In this document: positions 55,910 to 63,835 of the stretch, one piece after another
How the letters are laid out: every line of letters begins with the position of its first letter
Numbering within the stretch: the first letter of the stretch is position 1
DNA from: Paulinella micropora
Lineage: Eukaryota; Cercozoa; Imbricatea; Euglyphida; Paulinellidae
Length of the DNA stretch: 64,000 nt
NCBI GenBank assembly: GCA_019918135.1
Contig: WBZZ01002865.1
Span: forward strand, 62,001 to 126,000
Direction of reading: 5' to 3'
Translations under genes and position numbers: made by a program
Notes under the pieces: model-generated
Databases searched by the model: none
Told to the model about the DNA's origin: nothing
What the model saw: only the letters and a program-made list of their open reading frames with translations

Positions 55910-56875
55910 ATGGAACAAGCGCGAGCGCGCCTGCTGCTGGCCCTGCCCGACAGTTTGTGGCCCCTGGTGAGGGTCTTCCTCGCCAGCGCCCGCGAGCTTT
56001 TGGCCCTAGCCTTGACTTGTCGGCAACTCTCGGCGCTGGTGAGGAAGCGCGCGATCTTCTGGACGGGCTTCAAGCAGCCCGATTTCGAACTGGGACAGTT
56101 GGCACACAGGCAACTGCTAAGCTTGTTCCACACCGCGTGCCTGGAAGCGAATCTCGTGGTTCGTAGCGTTCAGGTCACCAGTTCGTCGCTGGCAGTGGCA
56201 CGGCGGCTGCTGCGCGGTCTGCACGTGTACAGACTGACGTACGCTGGCGACGAAGAAGAAGAAGAAGAAGCGGACGAGGATTTTAGGGTGGCCGGACTGC
56301 TGTCGGCCGTCGCCTCTGTCCGCGAACTGAAGCTGCGAAACTGCAGCTGGCTTTGCGGCGTGGCGCTGTCCCAGCTGCAGGCACCGGCAGCGGTCGGCTC
56401 GCTCGCGTTTTACGGCTGCAGCGAAATCACGGACGACGGGCTGGCGGCCGTGGCAGGGCTGCAGGTGTTGGACCTGCAGCTCGGGGGCTGCCGGAGGATC
56501 ACGGACACTGGGCTGGAATCGTTGGGGGCGCTGACGACGCTCCGGCGGCTCAATCTATCCAACTGCGGCCTGATCACAGATCAGGGGCTCAGCAGCCTGC
56601 GCAATCTGGGGGGGCTGGAATGGCTGTGCCTCGACTATACTGACCGAATCACCGGCGCGGGCTTGGGGCACATTGCTTCGCTGCCCAAGCTCCGGCGGCT
56701 GCACTTTTCGGCCAGGGCACGCGTAATGGACGAGGACGCGATAGAGTGGCTAGCAGCAGCCCTGCCCTCACTCCGCAGCCTCGTCATTCTCGGCCGCGCA
56801 CTGATCACGGTGGACGCCATGGAGCGCCTCAAGCAAAAGAGGCAGGACCTGCTCATACAATGGTTTTATAGCTGA
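55910..56875 (+). CDS. F-box/LRR protein (AMN1-like), 321 aa
   Basis: The ATG at 55910 begins MEQARARLLLALPDSLW. The F-box-like segment (LPDSLWPLVRVFLASARELLALALTCRQLSALV) covers about 11-43. An acidic run (GDEEEEEEADED) lies near 119-130. Six or more cysteine-type LRRs follow (VRELKLRNCSWL, VGSLAFYGCSEITDDGLAAV, LDLQLGGCRRITDTGLESL, LRRLNLSNCGLITDQGLSSL, LEWLCLDYTDRITGAGLGHI). It is a typical SCF substrate adaptor of the FBXL/AMN1 type. Paralogue of 27310-28026. Intact. The upstream 55888-55899 stretch ends TTTTTTGTAG, an acceptor-like word. Confidence 0.85.
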   Translation: MEQARARLLLALPDSLWPLVRVFLASARELLALALTCRQLSALVRKRAIFWTGFKQPDFELGQLAHRQLLSLFHTACLEANLVVRSVQVTSSSLAVARRLLRGLHVYRLTYAGDEEEEEEADEDFRVAGLLSAVASVRELKLRNCSWLCGVALSQLQAPAAVGSLAFYGCSEITDDGLAAVAGLQVLDLQLGGCRRITDTGLESLGALTTLRRLNLSNCGLITDQGLSSLRNLGGLEWLCLDYTDRITGAGLGHIASLPKLRRLHFSARARVMDEDAIEWLAAALPSLRSLVILGRALITVDAMERLKQKRQDLLIQWFYS

Positions 56876-57227
56876 AAAGACGCGATCCCGGAACCTTTGG
56901 TTTTTTTTGTACCACTTGCTTTGCGCTTGTCTCGGTGTAGGTCCTGCAAGAACTGGCGCTGCTGTTCTAGCTGTTCAACCAAAGCAAGAAGCATCTGATT
57001 GAGCAAAATGTTTTTTAATGCGGGACAACAAGACAATATAGCTACTTTCTTTGGCAGTCCCCCCCCCCCGTGAGGTTAGATGTTGATGCTAGCTTTAAGC
57101 TCTGCTGTCTTGTTGTCCCGCATTCAATCAGCAGAATCTCCGGCCCCGGGTCTCCTTTGTGCTTGTTTGCGTGCAAACGCATTCCAAATTTTTTTCCAGT
57201 TTTCATATTTTTACTATATTCTTTTTA
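56876..57227. other. intergenic with a MITE-family scrap
   Basis: It contains a C-run (57060) and TTGTTTGCGTGCAAACGCAT, then TTTTCATATTTTTACTATATT (57160-57220), words of the MITE-like family without its core. No gene seen. Confidence 0.4.
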
Positions 57228-57960
57228 CATTTTTCAGTGTGCCAGCCCGCAGCGTATTGACATTTAATTTTGACACGCAAAAAGTATTTAACAGAAATAC
57301 TGGCTCTTTTCATTTTTTGCGCTACCATGGTGCTGCTAAGCTTTCCCGCCGAAGCGGACCCACTCACGTTCCAGCACCGGACTGCGAAATTCGACGCGCC
57401 TGGCCAAGCGGAGGCAGCAGTCGTCGAGGCTCCAGTAGACAAACCTCCCGCCCAGCCCGAGCCCGGCGTGCACTGCCAAGACGAAGTAGACGAGCCACCA
57501 GTCGGGGTGTACTTGCCGGCCGAAGATCCACAACGCCACCGCGATGCACAGCACGGGCCCCGACACATACCACGCCAACCGCTCGGCGCGGGCGCGGGGG
57601 GGGGGGGGGGGGGGTGCGCCGGGTAGACAGGGGCCAGAACACCGGCAGAGGCGCCAGGAACGCGAATACGAGCGCAGTTGATTGTGTCCCGTAGCGCTTG
57701 CCGTCGGACAGGGCGTAGGCCACACACAGGAGCGCGAGCCAGTACAGCAGCGGCAGCAACCACTGCCAGTACCGTCGGCCCGCCGAGCGCCCGAACAGCC
57801 AGCCCCGCGTCTCGTGGTCCATGTACATCAGCAGCGACTTGGTGTTCTGCATCAGACCCGGCTCCACGCCCCAGCGGTCCGTCATGTCCAACACCGACGT
57901 AACATCGGCCGTCGTCCAGCCCTCCACCACCTCTAGCCCGAGTAGAGTAGCAGATCCTTT
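57228..57960 (-). pseudogene. membrane-protein gene, tandem copy of the 3' part of 58110-59371
   Basis: It matches 57998-58715 almost base for base, from CAGTGTGCCAGCCCGCAGCG to the end of the shared coding part (VLDMTDRWGVEPGL, MYMDHETRGWLFGRSAGRRYWQWLLP, several hydrophobic helices). A long G-run is expanded within it. It has no N-terminal half. The tandem period is about 770 bases. Probably non-functional. Confidence 0.75.
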
Positions 57961-58097
57961 TGTACCACAAGATTCAAAAAATAAAAAATAAAATCTCGTA
58001 AATTTTTCAGTGTGCCGGTCCGCAGCGTGTTGACAGTTAATTTTGACACGAAAAAAGCATTTAACAGAAATACTAGCTCTTTTCATTTTTTTGCGCT

Positions 58098-59371
58098 ACC
58101 ATGGTGCTACTAAGCCTCCCCGCCGAAGCGGACCCACTCACGTTCCAGCAGCGGACTGCGAAATTCGACGCGCCTGACCAAGCGGAGGCAGCAGTCGTCG
58201 AGGCTCCAGTAGAGAAACCTCCCGCCAAGCCCGAGCCCGGCGTGCACTGCCAAGACGAAGTAGACGAGCCACCAGTCGGGTGGTACTTGCCGGCCAAAAA
58301 CCCACAACGCCACCGCGATGCACAGCACGGGCCCCGACACATACCACGCCAACCGTTCGGCGCGGGCCCGGGGAGTACGCCGGGTAGATAGGGCCCAGAA
58401 CACAGGCAGAGGCGCCAGGAACGCGAATACGAGCGCAGCTGATTGTGTCCTGTAGTGCTTGCCGTCGGACACGACGTAGGCCACACACAGGAGCGCGAGC
58501 CAGTACAGCAGCGGCAGCAACCACTGCCAGTACCGTCGCCCCGCCGAGCGTCCGAACAGCCAGCCCCGCGTCTCGTGGTCCATGTACATTAGCAGCGCCT
58601 TGGTGTTCTGTATCAGGCCCGGCTCCACGCCCCAGCGGTCCGTCATGTCCAACACCGACGTGGCCTCGGCCGTCGTCCAGCCCTCCAACAGCTTCGCACC
58701 CTGGATGAGCCCGGCCAGGTTCTCCACGTCGCTGCGGTCGAAGTCGGGCGAGACCTCTATCTCGGCCCCGCCCAGCCCCGCCGGCGGCGCTGGGAAGCAC
58801 GCGGCGATCTCTCGCCTGACAGTGAGGGCGGTCCCGTCAGATCGCCGGGCGCCGGCCTGGCCCCGGCAGGGCCCAGCCAGACATGGTCGTGGCAGAACCC
58901 CCGCGCGTCATAGAGTCTCCATTCGTTGTTCTGCTCGTGGGCCAGCTCCGTGCCTGTAGGGCAGGGGTCGAACGAGTACGCAGGGTACAGCAACGGGGCT
59001 TCTGGCAGGTCCGCGTACGCGCCCACGGGCTGCACCCACACCTCCGCGGCAGAGACTGGCTCGCGCGTCCCTACTAAAGTACCCTCTAAGCAGGGAAACG
59101 CCGGCAGATCAAATGACCAATTTGCTTGTAACAGCCGCCTGGTGGGGATGGTCGGGAAGTTTCTGGCTGACGTTGTCTTACAACAAGCCAGGCTGTCCGG
59201 TGGCCACAGCTCCACTGTCACCTGTGTCACTTTGGCGTACACCGAAACATCAGTCGCGTCCAGTGAGAGCCCACGCAGGCGTGAGATATAGTAGCAGTTG
59301 AGCAACACGGCAAGGCACAGAAAGGACACAAGGCAAGGGAGGGACGGCGGGCAGCCCTCCATAGACCCCAT
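58098..59371 (-). CDS. multi-pass membrane protein, frame split (about one break)
   Basis: It starts near 59371 (MGSMEGCPPSLPCLVSFLCLAVLLNCYYISRL), with a hydrophobic signal-anchor at about 10-30. An outer region with paired Cys follows (CCKTTS, FPCLEGTL, FDPCPTGTEL, RGFCHDHVW). The distal part has four hydrophobic helices (WQWLLPLLYWLALLCVAYVV, ALVFAFLAPLPVFWAL, AWYVSGPVLCIAVALWVF, WWLVYFVLAVHAGLGLGG) and a short tail. About one break lies between the two parts. Relatives: 32463-33801 (opposite strand), 57228-57960 and 59740-60210. Cys-rich outer domain plus helices suggests a surface or virion membrane protein; function unknown. Confidence 0.7.
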
Positions 59372-59394
59372 GCCGCGGGTGAGGGGCGGGGGGC

Positions 59395-59550
59395 ACGCTA
59401 AGATTGTAAAAGAAATAATAAAGAAATCCTTGACAGAGTTTTTATCTTGGCACTGAGAACTAAGAGAGGGAGAAGGAAGAGGGGCAGGAGAAGAAAGGAG
59501 GAGGGCAGGGACGCGAGAAAAATGGGACGTATTTCCCCGCGGGGCTGACT
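59395..59550 (+). repeat. CACTGAGAACTAAG repeat and a lone piece of the 37-39 kb unit (reversed)
   Basis: ATAAAGAAATCCTTGACAGA, GTTTTTATCTTGGCACTGAG belong to the family seen at 62530. Then GAGAAAAATGGGACGTATTT, CCCCGCGGGG is the reverse complement of a word present in every unit of the 37.2-39.5 kb array. Confidence 0.7.
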
Positions 59551-59628
59551 TGCCGGTTTACATTTGATCCAAAAAAAAATGCATAAATATCTATTTTAAA
59601 TAGAAAAAAAAGATTGAGCAACTGCTAG

Positions 59629-59704
59629 AAGCACCCTACGGGGGTCGAACCCGTGACCAACTGTTTAAAAGACAATCACTCTGCCAAACTGAGTTAAGGG
59701 CGCC
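59629..59704 (-). tRNA. tRNA-Lys (anticodon UUU)
   Basis: On the minus strand: acceptor GGCGCCC pairs with GGGTGCT (two G-U pairs), D-arm ACTCAGTTTGGCAGAGT, anticodon stem ATTGT/ACAGT with loop CTTTTAA (anticodon TTT), and T-arm ACGGG TTCGACC CCCGT. 76 bases, no intron, no encoded CCA. All four stems form, so it should be functional. It lies between two copies of the membrane-protein family. Confidence 0.92.
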
Positions 59705-59739
59705 GTTTTATGCTCGGAAATCAGTGTACCAATGTTTTC

Positions 59740-60210
59740 CTCTAACGCGCTCTTTTCCCCCAAAATTTCAGCATCCTGCCACCGACAGAATCCGGTAGCC
59801 TCTCCTCCCCTGGCCAAACGGAGGCAGCAGTCGTCGAGGCTCCAGTCATATGCTTTCCATTCGTTGTTTTGCTCGTGGGCTGCACACACACCTCAGCAGC
59901 AGAGACTGACTCTCGCGTCCCTACTAAAGTTCCCTCTACACAGGGCAACGGCGCATAAAAAGACCAATTTGCTTGTAATAGCCGCCGGAAGGGGGGCATA
60001 GGGTGGTAGTTGTGAGTTTCGTCGTACAACAGACCAGGCTGTCCGGTGGCCAGAGGTCCACTGTCATCTGTGTCACGTTGGCGTACACCGAAACATCAGT
60101 CGCGTCCAGTGAGAGCCCACGCAGGCGTGAGATATAGTAGCCGTTGAGCAACACGGCAATGCACAAAAAAGACACAAGGCAAGGGAGGAACGGCGGGCAG
60201 CCTGCTGGAA
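59740..60210 (-). pseudogene. internally shortened copy of the membrane-protein gene
   Basis: It has the same N-terminal part as 58098-59371 (FLPCLVSFLCIAVLLNGYYISRL, GLSLDATDVSVYANVTQ, LQANWSF) and words from the last part (WSLDDCCLRLA), but most of the middle, including the membrane helices, is absent. A relic. Confidence 0.75.
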
Positions 60211-60221
60211 AAAGATACGTG

Positions 60222-60312
60222 TTGGGGGGGGGGGGGCGCCCCCCCCTTTTTTTTTCTTCCTTTTCTCCACCTGAGCCCCCTGAGCCCGGGGGGCTCAAAG
60301 AACAGGGGAAGG
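60222..60312. repeat. G/C hairpin and GAGCCCCC palindrome
   Basis: A G-run/GGCGCC/C-run hairpin and CTGAGCCCCCTGAGCCC / GGGGGGCTCAAAGAACAGG, matching 22555-22600. Confidence 0.75.
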
Positions 60313-60445
60313 GGGCGGGAAGGGCGCAGAGGTTGCAAAGAAAAACAAATACACAAGACGCTTCAGATTATGACAGACTCTAATCGGGAGGCAGGATAAA
60401 AAAAGCAGTTTAACATTAGTCGCAATACTCTGGCTTATTTTCAGC

Positions 60446-62371
60446 ATGAGCTACTCACCAGCCTTGGCTCAGGCTGCGGAATCACTAGCCAAGCAAACAC
60501 TCGGTACTAGCACTACCAGAGGTGCGGAGGCAATGTATCGCCGAGGGCTTCTTTATCTGAAGAAACCACGCTCTGGCAGACGCGCCATTCGCTGGCTCAA
60601 GAGAGCAGCGCGACAAGACTACCCCAAAGCGCTGTACGAGCTTGCAAATCTGTGCAGTTACCAGAAAAAGGAGCGAGCCTGGGAGTTGTATGCGAGGGCC
60701 GCCGAGCTTGGACTCCAGCGTGCCAGAGACGCCTTGCTGCGCTGCACAGACGACGAAGGTTATCACGACTGGGCCAAAGCACACCGCTGGCGCAAGAAGC
60801 TTGCCTGCCTGGGGGCGGCATCTGCTGAGTGCTGGTTCCGGTTGGGCATGGTTTATGCGTATGGTCTGCCCCCGCGCAGCAGGCGCAATCTGCACGCGGC
60901 CAAAATATGCTTTGAAAGCGCGGCGGCCAGGGCGCACACCTTTGCGATGCTCGAGCTGGCCAAGTGTTACCAACACGGGCATGGCATGGCAGGGGACCCA
61001 GTCGGGGCCTTAGCTTGGTACAAGAAAGCCTCCAAAGGTAAGCAGGGGCTGGCGTATGCCTGCTTTGCAGTTTCCGAATGCTACCGGTACGGGGTCGGGG
61101 TTCAGGAGGATGAAGCGGCCGCCGACAAGTGGCGCCTCCGCGCGCTGGCCAGGGCAAAGAATTACAAGCATTATACAATTCCCTACCTATGGCAGGCGGT
61201 CGAGATCGATTGCGCACTATCGTACCAGCTAGGTGTAAGTTTCTGCTATGGCTTGGACGTCGCTCGCGATCACCTGTTCGGCCTCTACTGGTATCGGTTG
61301 GCGGCGGCGTGCTTGGAGGGGGCGGAGTACGGATGCTCCGAAAGTGGCTGGCATGTGCGTGCGTGGGGACGTGCCAAAAAGAGCTGGAGTCTGCGTGCAA
61401 AACAAGCTCTGCAAGAGTGCTACCAGTCCGGCTTGAATGGTCTGGCGCGCAATCCGACAGAGGCAGCCGAGTGGGGCATCGACGCGGTGGAGTCAGGGAG
61501 TTGGCGGGCTGTTGCCGGCTTGCTGCAGCTAGCGCAGGAGGGAGTGCAGGAAGCACAGGTCTTTCTAGCGCGGCTTTACAAGGGCAAGTGCTGGCGGAAG
61601 GATATAGCTAAGATAGATCACGAGCAGGCGGCGTACTGGCTCGCTCGAGCGGCGGAGGTTGGAAGCTCATTTGCGCGGCGGGAGCTAGTGCAAAAGGACG
61701 AGACCCAAGCGGTTGCATGGTACCGTCGAGCCGCGGAGCAGGGCTGTGCGGCGGCACAATCAAACCTGGGCAGGTGTTATCTGCAGGGCAAAGGAGTCGA
61801 CAGGAACGAAGCTTGCGCGGTCAAATGGTACCGCCAGGCCGCGGAGCAAGGGTGTGCCGACGCGCAGCGAGAACTAGGAAACTGTTACTTCGACGGACTA
61901 GGCGTTGACAAGAACGAGGCCGAAGCGGTCGAATGGTTTCGCAGGGCCGCGGAGCAAGGAGACTCAGTGGCGCAATGCTGGCTTGACTTTCATTGGCCTC
62001 TTCTGGACTGTGCGACGGCACATGAATTTGGCAAACGAGGGGGCTTGCCCCCCTCCTGCTTGCCGCCAAGGGGCACAAACACACCAGCGCTAAACGCTAC
62101 TGCGTTCCAGTCTCCTCGACGCGCCACCCCGCTGCCGAGTGCAAGGAATAAGCTGCAAGAGGCTTTGCGTGAACCCCTCAAGAAAATACGCAAACAGACG
62201 GGCAAGGGGAAGGGGGGAAGGCACCTTGCTCCAGCACGATCCTGCGGCGGATGGATGGGTGGTGGTCGCTGTGCCAGATGGACAAGGGCCTCACGACTCC
62301 CGACGGCGCCCTGTCCGTGCCATGGAAGAAGCACGAATTGTCTTTCTCTCCCCCCACACCACCTCGTCTGA
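60446..62371 (+). CDS. Sel1-like repeat protein, 641 aa, with a repeat-derived C-terminal tail
   Basis: The ATG at 60446 lies two bases after TTATTTTCAG, an acceptor-like word. Sel1/TPR-like repeats run from about 25 to 512: ALYELANLCSYQKK, CWFRLGMVYAYGL, AMLELAKCYQHGHGM, ACFAVSECYRYGVGVQEDEAAA, and the last three classical ones (AVAWYRRAAEQGCAAAQSNLGRCYLQGKGVDRNEACAV, and so on). Sel1 repeats are helical scaffolds that bind proteins. From about residue 530 the frame passes a GGGGGCTTGCCCCC hairpin. At about 565-580 a piece like the end of the 62981 gene follows (NKLQEALREPLKK; compare NRLKEALCEPLEK). From about 592 it reads through the core of a MITE-like element. The original stop was probably earlier. 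Confidence 0.85.
   Translation: MSYSPALAQAAESLAKQTLGTSTTRGAEAMYRRGLLYLKKPRSGRRAIRWLKRAARQDYPKALYELANLCSYQKKERAWELYARAAELGLQRARDALLRCTDDEGYHDWAKAHRWRKKLACLGAASAECWFRLGMVYAYGLPPRSRRNLHAAKICFESAAARAHTFAMLELAKCYQHGHGMAGDPVGALAWYKKASKGKQGLAYACFAVSECYRYGVGVQEDEAAADKWRLRALARAKNYKHYTIPYLWQAVEIDCALSYQLGVSFCYGLDVARDHLFGLYWYRLAAACLEGAEYGCSESGWHVRAWGRAKKSWSLRAKQALQECYQSGLNGLARNPTEAAEWGIDAVESGSWRAVAGLLQLAQEGVQEAQVFLARLYKGKCWRKDIAKIDHEQAAYWLARAAEVGSSFARRELVQKDETQAVAWYRRAAEQGCAAAQSNLGRCYLQGKGVDRNEACAVKWYRQAAEQGCADAQRELGNCYFDGLGVDKNEAEAVEWFRRAAEQGDSVAQCWLDFHWPLLDCATAHEFGKRGGLPPSCLPPRGTNTPALNATAFQSPRRATPLPSARNKLQEALREPLKKIRKQTGKGKGGRHLAPARSCGGWMGGGRCARWTRASRLPTAPCPCHGRSTNCLSLPPHHLV
62222..62334 (+). mobile_element. 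MITE-like element, copy h (core only), inside the Sel1 ORF
   Basis: CTGCGGCGGATGGATGGGTG ... CCCTGTCCGTGCCATGGAAG matches the core of copies e and f. No terminal repeats. Confidence 0.75.
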
Positions 62372-62414
62372 GAGCAGGGAGTGGGGGAGGGAAAGGGGCA
62401 GAGAGAGGGCGCCA

Positions 62415-62655
62415 AGAAAGTGCGCAATTACGCTGAATTAAAGCTCGACTGTCTTACACTCGACACTGAAAACTAGGAGTGGGACTGCGAAGGGGGAGAG
62501 GCAGGGGGCGCGCTTCGCCGGTACAAAAAAAAAATAAATAAAAAGAATCTTTGACAAAGTTTTAATCTTGGCACTGGGGCAGAGGGAAGAGGGGGCTTAG
62601 TTGAGGCGTTTCATGTATTTTTTTGTAGCTTCTGCGCCCCTCCCCATCCCCCTGC
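62415..62655 (+). repeat. two CACTGAGAACTAGG-family repeats and the GGCGTTTCATGTATTTT repeat
   Basis: TTACGCTGAATTAAAGCTCG, ACTGTCTTACACTCGACACT (62430-62475); AATCTTTGACAAAGTTTTAA, TCTTGGCACTGGGGC (62548-62583); then GTTGAGGCGTTTCATGTATT and TAGCTTCTGCGCCCC. Confidence 0.7.
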
Positions 62656-62659
62656 TCCT

Positions 62660-62752
62660 TGAGGTGGACAAGGGCCTCACGCGCCCCGACGGCGTCATGT
62701 CGGAGCCATGGCTCGGCCACCGTGCACAAAGTCAGAAAAATATGAAAAATAT
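62660..62752 (+). mobile_element. MITE-like element, copy i (right half), fused to a gene fragment
   Basis: GAGGTGGACAAGGGCCTCAC through AAATATGAAAAATATGAA; immediately after this the F-box fragment starts with GAAGCCGGCGCGGGC. Confidence 0.8.
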
Positions 62753-62970
62753 GAAGAAGCCGGCGCGGGCGAGAACGCGCCAGAAAACAACGCCTGCACC
62801 ACACGCGCCGCCGCCGGCGGACGTGGTCAGGTTGCTGCTTTCGTTTCTGCTGCACATCGGGCTGTCCCGCCTGCGGGGTGTGTCGCGCGGCGGTCTGTGG
62901 GGCTCAGCCCTCTGGTGACCGCGGGAATTGCTGCTGACCTGCCTTCCACCAGCGCGCTCGTCTTTTCTTC
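62753..62970 (+). pseudogene. 5' fragment of the F-box/LRR gene 49109-50476
   Basis: KKPARARTRQKTTPAPHAPPP and the F-box-like part match the first ~70 residues of the 49109 gene with few changes; the LRR part is absent. It begins exactly at the right end of a MITE-like copy. Non-functional. Confidence 0.85.
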
Positions 62971-62980
62971 GAAAGGTGTC

Positions 62981-63324
62981 ATGGAGTGCGAGACTTGCGG
63001 AAAGCCCAAAAAACAAAAGGAGCCAGAGATAATACTGGAGTGGGACAATAGCCGTCGGTACGCAAGTTCGGAAGGGGAGGCAATAATTACAAAGTACGTG
63101 TACAAGCAAGATTCAACATACGGAGGTACGAAACAAACGAGTATGGGGCCAAAGAGATTACGTGGCTCGTGAAGGTCTTTCTAGAATTTAACTGGACGCG
63201 GTATGGCAGCGGGTTGGGGACGACTTATCAGTACAAAGGTTTTAAAACCGAGCAGGAAGCGGAACGTGATAGAAATAGGCTGAAAGAGGCTTTGTGCGAA
63301 CCTCTCGAGAAATACGCAATTTGA
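62981..63324 (+). pseudogene. short relative of 45470-46390, about one break
   Basis: MECETCGKPKKQKEPEIILEWDNSRRYASSEGEAIITKY matches the N-terminus of the 45470 protein, and VKVFLEFNWTRYGSGLGTTYQYKGF matches its C-terminal block. The coiled coil is absent, so it is a compact version. About one break is present in the frame. The tail NRLKEALCEPLEKYAI is echoed inside the Sel1 ORF. Confidence 0.65.
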
Positions 63325-63423
63325 GGCCTGAGGATCGATTTTTTTAATTCGACGCACTCGCTTGGACTAGCTTCCGTTTCCTTTTATCTAGGTTTAGCCT
63401 CAACACGTTCCGAAAGTTTTTCC

Positions 63424-63612
63424 CACTTTTCATATTTTTCCTATTTCCGCTGATCTTGCGCACTGTGCTCCAGCGCAGCCCTGCGGCGGATGGACGGCGG
63501 TGGTCCATGTAGCAGGTGGACGAGGGTCTCACAGCCCCGACGGCGTCCTGTCGGTGCCATGGCTCGGCCACCGTGCGCAAGGTCAGAAAAATATGAAAAA
63601 TATGAAATCAGG
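63424..63612 (+). mobile_element. MITE-like element, copy j (complete)
   Basis: Left end CACTTTTCATATTTTTCCTA, GATCTTGCGCACTGTGC, core, right end GCGCAAGGTCAGAAAAATATGAAAAATATG. Purine and pyrimidine tracts follow as at the other copies. Confidence 0.85.
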
Positions 63613-63835
63613 AAAAAAAAATTTTCTTTGCCCGAGAACCAAAGAAACAAACGGGGGAGGAAGAAGGGGAGGGGGGAGGGAGAGGAGAAAGAGGAAGGGG
63701 GGGGAAGAAGGGGGAGGGGGGAGTGCTTCCCCCCCCCGCCCCCCTCCCCCTCTGTTCCCGTCGTCCCCTGCTTACCACCCCCCCCTCCCCTCGCCCCTTG
63801 TTTGCGCGTGCAAACGCATCCGAAAAAAAAAATTC

